DNA of 42,619 nt from Phycisphaerae bacterium (GTDB lineage: Bacteria > Planctomycetota > Phycisphaerae > UBA1845), in contig JAJDDT010000054.1 in assembly GCA_029260165.1 (NCBI GenBank), forward strand, positions 1 through 42,619. Reading direction: 5' to 3'. The number at the start of each line of letters is the position of its first letter. Positions within the stretch are counted from its first letter, which is position 1. Under the pieces are notes generated by a model that was not told the origin of the DNA, did no database searches, and was given only the letters and a program-made list of their open reading frames with translations. Both the position numbers and the translations under genes were made by a program. This document shows, in pieces, positions 8,763 through 17,522 of the stretch.

Positions 8763-8999
8763 ACCCCCGAAGCACGCGCCAAAATGGAAGAACTCGGTAT
8801 CATCGCATTCAAAGCCGACTTCACCCTGAAAAACCCCGACATCGCAGCGCAACTGAAAGAATTCAAACGCGCGGGTGTCCCCATGAACATCATCTACTCC
8901 GCCAAAGACCCCAACAACCCCATCCTCCTCGACGCCAACCTCACCCTCGAATACCTCATCCAAAAACTAGAACAAGCAGGACCGTCGCTTTACAGATAG
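8763..8999 (+). pseudogene. dsbD-like thioredoxin-domain 3' fragment
   Basis: In the frame +2 relative to thyX, bases 8763-8999 encode TPEARAKMEELGIIAFKADF, then TLKNPDIAAQLKEFKRAGVP and LTLEYLIQKLEQA. This matches the C-terminal thioredoxin-like domain of DsbD-type disulfide transporters, downstream of their CxxC (pattern aDwT..d..i...L..f.r.GvP..vlY....LT...vl..L). The membrane part and CxxC are absent. The fragment begins exactly where thyX homology ends, so a deletion or recombination fused two genes out of frame. Confidence 0.7.
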
Positions 9000-9097
9000 T
9001 TTTCACTCACTCGCCGGCCTTCAGCGTGAAATAGACCGCGCTAACGATGTTCGCTACCATCCTCGATTAGATTCCTCCGTGTGGAGTGGTGTAGAGA

Positions 9098-10093
9098 ATG
9101 TATGAAATAATGCCCCGAATTGAACAGCTCGAATCAATTGCCAACTTGCTGAATCATGGGACAGCATCATCGGCCCGCCTAGCCGTAATCGTCGCAGACA
9201 ACTTTGCCGAAATCATCATGCAAGACAAGGTTCGACATGAATTCGCGCAGGATCAAGTATTTCGCAAATTCGCGGCTGCCGTCAGTTTTTCAAATCTCCG
9301 CTGGCCGATCCCAAAACGCGACAAAGCTTTGGGTGGATTTGATAGTACAGTCAACTTCTTGACAAACGATCTCAAACTGCTCGATCTCGATGACGCCGAG
9401 TTTTTCAAGTTCGCCCACTCCGTTAGAAATCGAGCCTACCACGCCGACAAATACCATCGCGACACAATAACCTCGATAGCACGCACATACTTCGGGAAAA
9501 TCTGCTCCCTGTATCCCAAATTCCGCTTTCCAGGTGTTGCATCTTCGCGCAATGAACGCGAAGCGACGTTCTTGAAACGTCACGCGCTCGCTGACTCGCG
9601 TGAGTTGATGGATGGCGCCCTGGAGAAAATCTGCGAACAACTCGCAGCTCCTTACGATTGTGCAACAGAAACCCTCGCACAGGATTTGGCACACAACCTT
9701 TCGCGTAGGATCCAGGAGATCCTTGGTACTCAGGAAGAAACTGGATTGCTCGACGCCTTGCTCGATGGTGCAGGCGACACTGACGCTCACAAGGACGACA
9801 TGCTCAAGCGCATCCAGTTTCGTCATGACTACAAACGCGATCCCAGTTCAACCAACTCCGAGAAAGACTTCAGCAAGTCGATCAAGATGTGGAAATCGCA
9901 ATTCGCCAAATTTCGGGCCAACGTAAATGTCCGAACACTGCAAAAGTGGGCGAGTTCCGCGACCACAATTGCCCGCGAAACAACTACTGGTAAAGCCTCG
10001 CAACGATTTCGGTCCATAGACGAGCAACTGATTCGCATCGAAGGCCTTGTTCACGACGCAGTTGCGGAGCGTGAAGACTGGGTCGACTCTTAA
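9098..10093 (+). CDS. Orphan protein with HEPN-like R-x4-H motif
   Basis: A 331-residue soluble, largely helical protein. No family is recognised with confidence. The most telling segment is FFKFAHSVRNRAYHADKYH, with R110-N111-x3-H115. R-N-x3-H inside a helix is the catalytic signature of HEPN-domain RNases found in toxin-antitoxin and abortive-infection proteins. The flanks (early helices, then a central YPKFRFPG segment and a charged helical C-terminus) would allow a HEPN bundle in the first 150 residues. The start is uncertain: ATG 9098 and ATG 9110 both lack a strong ribosome site. It stands alone between the thyX/dsbD scar and the lexA promoter. A plain uncharacterised helical protein remains possible. 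Confidence 0.5.
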   Translation: MYEIMPRIEQLESIANLLNHGTASSARLAVIVADNFAEIIMQDKVRHEFAQDQVFRKFAAAVSFSNLRWPIPKRDKALGGFDSTVNFLTNDLKLLDLDDAEFFKFAHSVRNRAYHADKYHRDTITSIARTYFGKICSLYPKFRFPGVASSRNEREATFLKRHALADSRELMDGALEKICEQLAAPYDCATETLAQDLAHNLSRRIQEILGTQEETGLLDALLDGAGDTDAHKDDMLKRIQFRHDYKRDPSSTNSEKDFSKSIKMWKSQFAKFRANVNVRTLQKWASSATTIARETTTGKASQRFRSIDEQLIRIEGLVHDAVAEREDWVDS

Positions 10094-10633
10094 ATATGAC
10101 CCACAATCCCAAGCTCAATTCGTCCGCCGACGGATTCCCAGTCTTCCCAACCACAGGCCTCTAAGGAAGTTAGGCAAAAGTTTGGATTTTTCTCGGATTT
10201 CGATTGACGTTCGGGAATTGTTAGCGTATATTGTACCAGACAAACGCCGAACGCATCGCGACACGGACGTCGCGAAACACCTCGGCGGACCGTGGCGACT
10301 CCGCATCCGTCGCCGGACAACTTAAACCAGTCATGGACGACGCTATGACAACCAAAACAATCGCACCGTTGTGTGCGTTCGGCCCTGGAGGTGATTACCG
10401 GACTGCGTGGCCTCCAGGGTCGAACCGAAACCTGTCGCCATCCGGCAATTTCGGGGAAACCGTCTGGCGAATGGTTCGATCGATTATGGGTCGTTTTCAA
10501 CCCCCGGACCGGTCGGCCAACACAACGGCAGCGCTAACCAGGAAAGCCCTGCTCAAGGCGCGAGAGCAGAACACGCTTCCAATCCTCGCCATCGGACCCA
10601 ACGCGCTCGCAAAACTGCAGGAGAAGCTTCAAC
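10094..10633. other. Long gap upstream of lexA with possible leader ORF
   Basis: No firm gene. It holds a good promoter (10204-10232). A plus-strand reading frame can start at ATG 10333 (MDDAMTTKTIAPL) and includes a helix-like LTRKALLKAREQNTLPILAI, but stays open to 10887, about 250 bases into lexA in another frame. That overlap argues against it being a complete gene. A leader peptide, a frameshifted gene or a long untranslated leader are all possible. Confidence 0.35.
10204..10232 (+). promoter_or_regulatory. Sigma-70-type promoter upstream of lexA
   Basis: TTGACG (10204-10209), a 17-base spacer, and TATATT (10227-10232) form a near-consensus pair. Transcription would begin near 10240 and read towards lexA, leaving a leader of nearly 400 bases. 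I found no LexA operator palindrome I would trust. Confidence 0.55.
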
Positions 10634-11263
10634 ATGACACGCAATCGAAAGAACAACACAGGACCGAGATTGACACCAAGGCAACTGCAAATCCTCACGC
10701 GAATCCGGGACTACCAGCGCAGCCATGGCTATTCCCCGACGATGCAGGAGTTGGCCGACGAACTCGACATCACAAAAGTCACCGTGTTCGAACACGTCGA
10801 AGCCCTCATCGCCAAAGACCTCCTGCGTCGCGCAGCGCACAAGGCTCGCTCTTTGGAAGTGACCTCCAACGCGCATTTCCCCGATGAGCGCCCGTCTCTC
10901 ATCCCCATCGCAGGAAGAATCGCCGCCGGCGTCCCCATCGAAGCCATCGAAAACGCCGACACCGTCGATCTCGAGGACCTTTTCACCACCCGCCACAAAC
11001 GCTTCATCCTTGAAGTCGAGGGCGAGAGCATGATCGACGAACACATTCGCCCCGGCGACTGGGTCGTCGTGGAACAACGCGACAACCCAGGCAACGGCGA
11101 CACTGTCGTCGCCCTCCTGCCAAATGGGGACGCAACATTGAAATCGTTTTACAGGGAAACCAACCGCATCCGCCTTCAACCCGCCAACCCGAAGTTCAAA
11201 CCCATCTACACCAAAGAGGTCGATATCCAGGGCGTCGTCATCGGCGTTATCCGAAAATATTGA
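10634..11263 (+). CDS. lexA: LexA repressor
   Basis: A 209-residue transcriptional repressor of the SOS response. It starts at ATG 10634 with AGGAG about 10 bases upstream. The N-terminal winged helix reads LTPRQLQILTRIRDYQRSHG with recognition region ELADELDITKVTVFEHVEAL, followed by a linker and an S24 autopeptidase domain. The cleavage bond is A98-G99 in GRIAAGVPIEA, the catalytic serine is S132 in EVEGESMID, and the lysine is K170 in ATLKSFYRE. All three are in place, so the protein should self-cleave on RecA filaments. The next gene is convergent, with a 46-base gap. Confidence 0.93.
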   Translation: MTRNRKNNTGPRLTPRQLQILTRIRDYQRSHGYSPTMQELADELDITKVTVFEHVEALIAKDLLRRAAHKARSLEVTSNAHFPDERPSLIPIAGRIAAGVPIEAIENADTVDLEDLFTTRHKRFILEVEGESMIDEHIRPGDWVVVEQRDNPGNGDTVVALLPNGDATLKSFYRETNRIRLQPANPKFKPIYTKEVDIQGVVIGVIRKY

Positions 11264-11309
11264 ATCCCGGTTCGCGTACCGGATTAGCCGCCTTGTGAAG
11301 GCATGACGG

Positions 11310-13144
11310 TTATGTCTTGAATTGTCCGACCAGTGTTTGAAGTTCGCGGGCGAGCGTGTCCAGCTCTTTCACTGTCTTGCTGGATCGGGAAAGGCTTGCA
11401 ACAGAACGCTCCGCCGCCTGATTGATATCGTGGACACCGGTGCTGACCTGGTCGCTGAATCCGGCGGACTCGTCGATTTGTTGTGACACAAACGAAACCG
11501 ACGTGGAGCCATCCTGGACGCGATTCGAGATTTCCTTTGCAACCGCGCTTTGTTCCTCGACGGCGGCTGCGATCGTTCTGGAGGCTTCTGTCACGCTTTG
11601 TATTCCATCGTTGATTTCCGAGATTCCCGTGACCGCGTCTCCGGTGGATTCCTGAATTCCATGGATCTTGTCCCGGATCGTGTGCGTCGCGTTGGCGGTC
11701 TGTTTGGCCAGTTCCTTGACCTCGGTTGCAACCACGCCGAAACCTTTTCCAGCTTCGCCGGCTCGGGCGGCTTCGATCGTCGCGTTGAGGGCCAGCAGGT
11801 TGTCTGGTCGGCGATATCCTGGATCATTTCGATCACCGTTTGGATTTCCTCCGACGAGGCCCGAAGCGTTTCGAGTCGCTGCTTTGACGCGTCGGCTTTC
11901 TGGAGCGTTTCACTGGCGGTTTGCGCAACGTTTGATGTGTTTTTCGCAATTTCGTGGATGCTGGTGGTCACTTCGTTTGCAGCATTCGCAAGACCGTCGA
12001 GTGACGTGGAAACCTCATCTGGGGATTCGTTGAGCGCCTGAACACGTTCGTGCATGTTGCGCGCCGCCTCGGCCATTTGTTCTGTTTTTCTTGTTGTTTC
12101 ATTGGTGTTGGTGGTCAGTTCCTCTGATGCTGATGTCAAATCCGATGAAACGGAAACGAGTCTTGTCGTATCGGAATGAACACGGCTGACGATGTTCTGG
12201 ATTCGTTCGACGAACTTGTTGAAATATTGCGCCAGCTCACCCATTTCATCCTTTGAGTTGATATCGAGTCGCTGGGTGAGGTCGGCTTCTCCCTCGGAAA
12301 TTTCCCTGAGCCTGCTGGTTACCGCGCCGAGACGTGTTGACAGGGATCTGCCGCCGATGAGTCCCAGCACGATCGCGAATATGAATCCACCAACAATTGC
12401 GAGGATCAGGTTTCGATTTGTGGCTGCCCTTGTCTCGGACAACTGTTGGCCTATCGCTTCCGCGCGAGCGAGCGGGACTGTTGTGACAACAGCACCCATC
12501 ACGTCACCCAGCTCAAACACCTTCGGGGAGGCAGCGCCTCTTTGGGCAAGAATCTCCGGGGAGGCTTCAAGTTTGTTATGACACGAGACACAGGCTGGCG
12601 CGCTGGCGAGGTCGGCGGTCATGATCTTCATCACGGGCACACCGTTCTCGACCGATCGAAACGAGAAAGGTTTGTACTTTGCAGCCCGGTTGCCGGGTTC
12701 GACGGATTGCAGGTCTTTCTCCTGCGTGAGCAGACTCTCCCAGCCTTTTTGTTCAAAATCCGTCGTGATTCCCTGTTCCCTGTTGAGGTTCCAGCCACTG
12801 CGTAATACGAAGGTGGTTCCCTCATCGCCGACGGTGCTTTTCAGTTTTTCGGCGATGCCGGTAACAAATACGGCGGGTAGTGGTGCCTCGCCTTCCCCCG
12901 GGTGTTGCGAGAATTTGACACCGTGAGGTTTGAGTGCGGCGACGATCTGTCTGGTGTAGGTGGATCGCGTGGCAACCACCTGCCGGGCTGCGCCGACGCC
13001 CATGGCGACGGCCTGCATTTCGACGAGTTCGTCCTGCTTTTGTGCGAACTTCTCGTCGGAGTATTTCCAAGCAATCAGCGTACCCACGCCGACAAACAAG
13101 ACACCGACGATGGAGAACACTGCGAATCGCGTACCGATTTTCAT
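11310..13144 (-). pseudogene. Haem-c-sensing chemoreceptor, one-base frameshift
   Basis: One methyl-accepting chemotaxis gene split into two frames. Residues 1-27 form the first membrane segment. The periplasmic part is a Tll0287-like (DUF3365) haem-binding domain with RSGWNLNREQG, a KPFSF segment and haem motif CVSCH at 185-189. A second membrane segment lies near 241-262, then HAMP and the signalling hairpin. At the hairpin tip [12 protein letters not shown] is expected; the sequence reads [11 protein letters not shown] because one base is missing near 11802. The frame resumes at [13 protein letters not shown] and ends at 11310. The second chemoreceptor in the window (22832-25342) shows the intact tip. 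A genuine mutation or a sequencing error fits equally well. Confidence 0.85.
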
Positions 13145-13369
13145 ACGACCAGCCCTGCTGAAATGGTAAAACTCCGGAGACCGGAACCAGTGTGACTATT
13201 GAAAAATTCCCAACCCATTCCCAAGATCGTCAATCGCCGCCGCCCGGTTTATTTTTTTCTTTGAGTCAGTCTGTTCCAGAATAATCGCGCGTGGACTTCA
13301 GGGATGGGAAATCGCGTTTTTTGGGGTCCTTCGTTTGAATCGCGGTGTCACGACTGCGAGACGGTCCTG

Positions 13370-14095
13370 TCACGAACCCTGATGGTTCGATTGTCGCTGA
13401 CGTTTTTCCCATACTTCCTCGGCTTCCGGGCGTCTTATATAGATGGGGATCAGTTCGTTGGGGTTGTCGAAATCGTTTCGCACTGCGCGGGCGGCGCCCA
13501 ACTGGTAAATGATCTTGGCGCGGGCGCGGGAGGTTTCGGGGTCGAGGATGGGCAGACGGCTGCGGTCGATGACGGTTTGGTGGTAGGGGATGCCTTCGCC
13601 GAGGATGGCACACGGTCGCGGGATTGACGCCAGGAATTGATCGGGATCGCGTTCGGCGGGAGGTTCGATGGCGACGTACCTGTCGTTTTCGCGTTGGTAG
13701 GCAGTGGCGAAGACGGCTTTTCGTTTGGCGTCGAGGATGACGCCGACGTGGTCGGGCGGATCGTCCGTGCGCAGGGCGTTTTGAGCGATGGCATCGAGGG
13801 TCGGGACGCGGATCGTCTTCGCACCGGTGGACCACGCGAGGGTGCGTGCGGCTGTGATGCCGATGCGCAGACCTGTGAAGCTGCCGGGGCCTCCTGAGAC
13901 GAAGACGGCGTCGAGATCGGCGGGGGCGAGATTTGATTCCGTGCACAGGCGATCGATGGTGGGGAGCAGTTCGACGGCGTGGTTGAGGTCGGTCTGGAAG
14001 ACGGCGGCGTGGTGGATGTTGGGGCCTGTTCCGATGCAGACGCTGCCGACACGTCCCGAGGTTTCGATGGCGAGGTAGTGTTTTCCGGTTGTCAT
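13370..14095 (-). CDS. tsaB: TsaB, tRNA threonylcarbamoyladenosine partner
   Basis: A 241-residue cytoplasmic protein, slightly longer than typical TsaB. It scaffolds TsaD in making t6A37 on ANN-decoding tRNAs. Visible features are LAIETSGRVGSVCIG at the N-terminus, HAVELLPTIDRL, the family hallmark VSGGPGSFTGLRIGITAART at about 66-85, and an Asp-rich central segment GVILDAKRKAVFAT (TsaB's usual D-A-R-x-x-x-v). ATG at 14095. The C-terminus ends in IPIYIRRPEAEE, the usual P-x-Y-x-R-x-x-E of TsaB. It stands apart from tsaD and tsaE, which are not in the window. Confidence 0.92.
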   Translation of the reverse strand: MTTGKHYLAIETSGRVGSVCIGTGPNIHHAAVFQTDLNHAVELLPTIDRLCTESNLAPADLDAVFVSGGPGSFTGLRIGITAARTLAWSTGAKTIRVPTLDAIAQNALRTDDPPDHVGVILDAKRKAVFATAYQRENDRYVAIEPPAERDPDQFLASIPRPCAILGEGIPYHQTVIDRSRLPILDPETSRARAKIIYQLGAARAVRNDFDNPNELIPIYIRRPEAEEVWEKRQRQSNHQGS

Positions 14096-14179
14096 GGCGG
14101 GGGCATTTTATGGTGCGTTGTGTCGATCGAAAACCTGCGGTCCGCTTTGCTTCTGGTGGAATGGTATGCCGATGGTGAC

Positions 14180-14199
14180 GGCAGGTGCGAGCACCTGCC
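14180..14199. repeat. GGCAGGTG hairpin
   Basis: GGCAGGTGCGAGCACCTGCC is a perfect inverted repeat between tsaB and the secreted-protein gene. It looks like a dispersed intergenic palindrome rather than a classical terminator, as no T tract follows on either strand. Confidence 0.55.
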
Positions 14200-14208
14200 C
14201 TACGTCAA

Positions 14209-14793
14209 CTATTCCCGTCGTTGGGCACCAGTGTGCGAATCGGATTCCTTGCTTGTTTCGCTGCCCAGCTTCCCCGCGACCTGGAGCGCAACAATCTGCC
14301 CCGACATGACGCCACCGTATTCCGCGCCGAACCATGTGCCGCCGTAGAAATCGCCGTCGATCATGACGTGTGCGGCGTACGTCCCCAATCCCGGAAGGTT
14401 CATTTTGTCGAGCGTGATGATCGGCAGCTCCTCGGCCCACACGACGCGAACCGGCACCGGTAGCGTCACATCCTTGTCACCATATTGGACACGGGCATGG
14501 ACAAGCCAATAGTCGTTGGCGAGTTTGGTCACCTTGCTGATTGTGTATTGATCCGTCTGTGGCTCACTCAGCTTCGCACCCGACGGTTTTCCGTCGGTCC
14601 TGGTCATCTGCCAACTGCCTCGCAGGACAGCGTTCGTCAGTTTCCGGCGGAACGCCTCCTCGAGCGCGGGCTTGTCGATGGTTTTCTTTTTCGGTGGCGC
14701 GTGTTTGACTGGTTCGGATTTGCCCTCGCCAGCCAACGCGACAAGACCACCGAGCACCGTACAGAGGATCAGAACGCGCGGAAAAACAGACAT
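14209..14793 (-). CDS. Exported protein of unknown function
   Basis: A 194-residue protein from ATG 14793, which has AGGGAG 8 bases upstream and gives a signal peptide (MSVFPRVLILCTVLGGLVAL, cut near ALAGEGKS). Upstream in-frame codons are an artefact of an open frame through a repeat. A lysine-rich linker (KHAPPKKKTIDKPAL) precedes a globular part with LRGSWQMTRTDGKPSGAKL, DYWLVHARVQYGDKDVTLPV and AHVMIDGDFYGGTWFGAEYG. These strands resemble lipocalin-like or nitrile-stress-type beta barrels common in planctomycetes, but no family is certain. Confidence 0.65.
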   Translation of the reverse strand: MSVFPRVLILCTVLGGLVALAGEGKSEPVKHAPPKKKTIDKPALEEAFRRKLTNAVLRGSWQMTRTDGKPSGAKLSEPQTDQYTISKVTKLANDYWLVHARVQYGDKDVTLPVPVRVVWAEELPIITLDKMNLPGLGTYAAHVMIDGDFYGGTWFGAEYGGVMSGQIVALQVAGKLGSETSKESDSHTGAQRRE

Positions 14794-14928
14794 GGAATCG
14801 CTCCCTTGTTTTGGCTTGCCTGACGGTTTGAATAACCGCTTGTTGGGGAAATGCCAAGCTTGAGCAGGATGGGAGGGTGCATGACAGAATCGGCGGGTAC
14901 GATCGTGGTGTTTTACAGGTGCCCATTC

Positions 14929-15010
14929 TGTAGCGTCGCCCCTTGCGGGCGTCGCGATTGCAAGCGGACGTCGTTTCGCGTTCCCGCCACCCACGAGGGG
15001 TGACGCTACA
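14929..15010. repeat. TGTAGCGTC inverted-repeat element
   Basis: TGTAGCGTCGCCCCT at 14929-14943 and AGGGGTGACGCTACA at 14996-15010 are near-perfect inverted copies around a 52-base GC-rich core. The layout is like a REP/MITE-type intergenic element. It lies between a secreted-protein gene and the recombinase gene, and no coding sequence crosses it. Confidence 0.6.
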
Positions 15011-15057
15011 TCGATCGATGGCGCGTCGCCGAAACGGTCATGCACCCGGATGGGATG

Positions 15058-15993
15058 CTATTGCCGGGGATGGAAGCGCCGATGCACTTCCTTGAGCTTT
15101 TTGGGGTCCACATGCAGATACACCTGCGTCGTGGATGGACTGGAGTGTCCCAGTAATTCCTGAACGACGCGAAGGTCGGCTCCGCCATCGAGCATGTGCG
15201 TGGCGAAACAATGTCGCAGGGTGTGCGTCGAGAATTTTTCAGCGATCCCGGCTGCCCTGGCATACTTTTTCACGAGCCGCCAGATGTTCGTTCGATCCAA
15301 CACCCTGCCCGTGCGCGACAGAAAGACAGCCGAGTCGGATTCCTCGTTCTGCAACGCGGGTCGAAGATGGGCCAGATAATCCGACAACGCCCTGATCGCA
15401 TCGCGACCGATCGGCACGATGCGTTCCTTGCTTCCCTTGCCCATGCAACGAAGATACCCGACGCGAATGTTCAGGGCACCCAACGTCGCAGTGGCTACCT
15501 CCGACGCACGCATTCCGGTCGCGTACAACAGCTCCAATAGCGCCTTGTCACGCAGGTAGAATTCATCGGAAGGATCCGGTGCCTTGAGCAGCGCATCGAT
15601 TTGCGAGATGGACACCGACCTGGGCAGCAACTGTGGGCGCCTCGGCAACTCGATCAGTACAGCCAGGTCGCGACGCAGCATACCACCCGAATGCTGAAAC
15701 CGGAGGAACATCTTGATGGCAGCCAATCGCCGGGCAATGGACGACGTCGCCAAACCGCGGCGATGCAGGTTGATCAAATGTCCCTGAATGTCGTCGATAT
15801 CCAGAGCGACACGCCATTCTCCGTCTGGAGCAACATCATCCCAAAACGCGCAAAGGTCCGTCGAATACGCAGCCACCGTTGAACCAGCCAACCCGCACTC
15901 AACGAAGAGATAATCCAGGAACCGCTTGACGGGTCTGGTGGGTGTTGGTCTTGACCGGCTAACAGTCACTGGGTTTTGAGCGATGAGTGTCAT
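15058..15993 (-). CDS. XerC/XerD-type tyrosine recombinase
   Basis: About 311 residues from ATG 15993 (earlier in-frame codons are low-quality). The N-terminal SAM-like core-binding domain reads FLDYLFVECGLAGSTVAAYS. The catalytic set is complete: R162 (TGMRASEVA), K186 (CMGKGSKER), H257 and R260 (STHTLRHCFA), H283 (LLGHSSPSTT) and nucleophile Y292 (TTQVYLHVD). Length and motif spacing fit a chromosomal Xer protein that resolves dimers at dif, more than a phage integrase. XerC and XerD cannot be told apart here. Confidence 0.88.
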   Translation of the reverse strand: MTLIAQNPVTVSRSRPTPTRPVKRFLDYLFVECGLAGSTVAAYSTDLCAFWDDVAPDGEWRVALDIDDIQGHLINLHRRGLATSSIARRLAAIKMFLRFQHSGGMLRRDLAVLIELPRRPQLLPRSVSISQIDALLKAPDPSDEFYLRDKALLELLYATGMRASEVATATLGALNIRVGYLRCMGKGSKERIVPIGRDAIRALSDYLAHLRPALQNEESDSAVFLSRTGRVLDRTNIWRLVKKYARAAGIAEKFSTHTLRHCFATHMLDGGADLRVVQELLGHSSPSTTQVYLHVDPKKLKEVHRRFHPRQ

Positions 15994-16081
15994 TTGTGTT
16001 ACCAGGGGAGCGGTTGACCCAACCCATTGCGTCGTTGCATGGAAACCCACTGTAATGAATTTCAATGGCTGGTCAATAGAA

Positions 16082-17266
16082 TTACGCGCGTGTGGTTTTC
16101 GTATCGGACGCTCGTTTCTTTGGAGCGAAGACCGCATTGACTCGTGCCAAAAACTTATCGGGCGTTGGCAGATCATTCGCGTTGAGAAACAGCATGCGCG
16201 TAGTCTTTTGTTTCATAAGGAAATGCGCAACGAGCCAGACGTGTTCGCTGCGAATCTGGTTCGGGATATCGGACGTTAAAGCTCCCCGCCTTGCGCGTTC
16301 AAACCACGGTTCAACGTGATCACAAATTTCCCTGACACGCACCGCATCACCACGTTCGATAACCCCCTTGTCCACGAAGAACGGCACGACTCTGCTTCGC
16401 GTCGGCCCGCGCTGCATGACAAGGTATTTGAAATTCTCGAACGTTACGCCATAACGTCCGGGCGCTTTCGCAAGCGTGTTGGCTTGTCCAACAATTTCAC
16501 GACAGCGCGCTGCTGCAACGTAGTCACGCGCTGCAGCCGCCTTGTTCATGTCGCAAGTCGTACGATCAATGAACGGCGCAACATCACCCGTCGCAAAACG
16601 GGCGGAAGCAGCCATCATCTCGCGATAACGATCCAATGAAATCGAACCATTGCATGGCGCGGGGCATCGTCCCATCTCGTGGTAAACGCAAGGCTGACCG
16701 TGGGGCAATTTCTCAAGAATGCTGTAGTCGCGACACAGCTCAAACAAGTGCTCAAGGTCAGCCACGAATTCTGTCGCACGTCCACGGCGATTAAACGGAC
16801 CGACATTGAGAATCGAAGGCTCGACCACGGACGTCACGCGCCATTTCGGGAGCGGCTGCTTCAAATCAAGCACCGCGAACCAGGCTGGTCCGAACCGGAT
16901 CATGCTGCGGTAGTCGTTCGGTCGAAGACTCCGCATCACCGACAGATAGACGAGGTCCGCCTCGAATGTCGAGTAGGCAGGTGTCCACCAGAGTTTGCGC
17001 ACGATATCACACAACTGAGCACGCGGCGAACGTGTTTCGTCAGAGGTCGTCAACCTGTATCTGACCGATTGTCGAATGTTCTGTGACGCGAGCGTGATGA
17101 TTGGCTCATCATCACCGGTCGAATACGTGAACACACCACCGTGACTCGGAACAGCCTTGAAATCAAAATCCGGAATGTCGTCAGACAGATCCAGGAACGA
17201 CGCATGAACGGCAGCCAGTCCCGACGCTGATTTCGGTTCGTATCCGGATGGTTTTCGCGTCCCCAC
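16082..17266 (-). CDS. UvrC-like protein, N-terminal half only
   Basis: A 394-residue protein, about two thirds the length of UvrC. GTG 17266 is the first plausible start. Its order follows the UvrC N-terminus: GGVFTYSTGDDEPIITLASQ near 43-62 in place of the GIY-YIG core, an acidic/helical FEADLVYLSVMRSLRPNDYR, then the Cys cluster C193...C201...C205 (PCVYHEMGRCPAPCNGSISL) and a UvrB-contact-like helix with RFATGDVAPF. The RNase H-like 5' nuclease and helix-hairpin-helix ends are absent. The YIG-like second motif seems lost (IIT). It may be a Cho-like or non-catalytic relative. It lies 88 bases upstream of the recombinase, same strand. Confidence 0.75.
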   Translation of the reverse strand: MGTRKPSGYEPKSASGLAAVHASFLDLSDDIPDFDFKAVPSHGGVFTYSTGDDEPIITLASQNIRQSVRYRLTTSDETRSPRAQLCDIVRKLWWTPAYSTFEADLVYLSVMRSLRPNDYRSMIRFGPAWFAVLDLKQPLPKWRVTSVVEPSILNVGPFNRRGRATEFVADLEHLFELCRDYSILEKLPHGQPCVYHEMGRCPAPCNGSISLDRYREMMAASARFATGDVAPFIDRTTCDMNKAAAARDYVAAARCREIVGQANTLAKAPGRYGVTFENFKYLVMQRGPTRSRVVPFFVDKGVIERGDAVRVREICDHVEPWFERARRGALTSDIPNQIRSEHVWLVAHFLMKQKTTRMLFLNANDLPTPDKFLARVNAVFAPKKRASDTKTTRA

Positions 17267-17414
17267 GACGGCGTCAGTCTATTCATCAGCCATTTCGACC
17301 GCAACCGCCGCCCGGTTGCGTCCCCTCAAGCAACACCGTAGAATCCGGTTTCTGCTCCGACAGGGCGAAAGCGCTGGCCAAGGCCCGGGACGGACAAAAC
17401 ATGATCGACCAGCA

Positions 17415-17487
<73 letters not shown>

Positions 17488-17522
17488 TTATCACCCATCA
17501 GAAAAAATTTTTCTCGACAAGC

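Noticed and set aside
11268-11284. CCGGT-ACCGG hairpin between lexA and the chemoreceptor
   Set aside because: The stem is only five base pairs with no T tract, so it is too weak to call a terminator.
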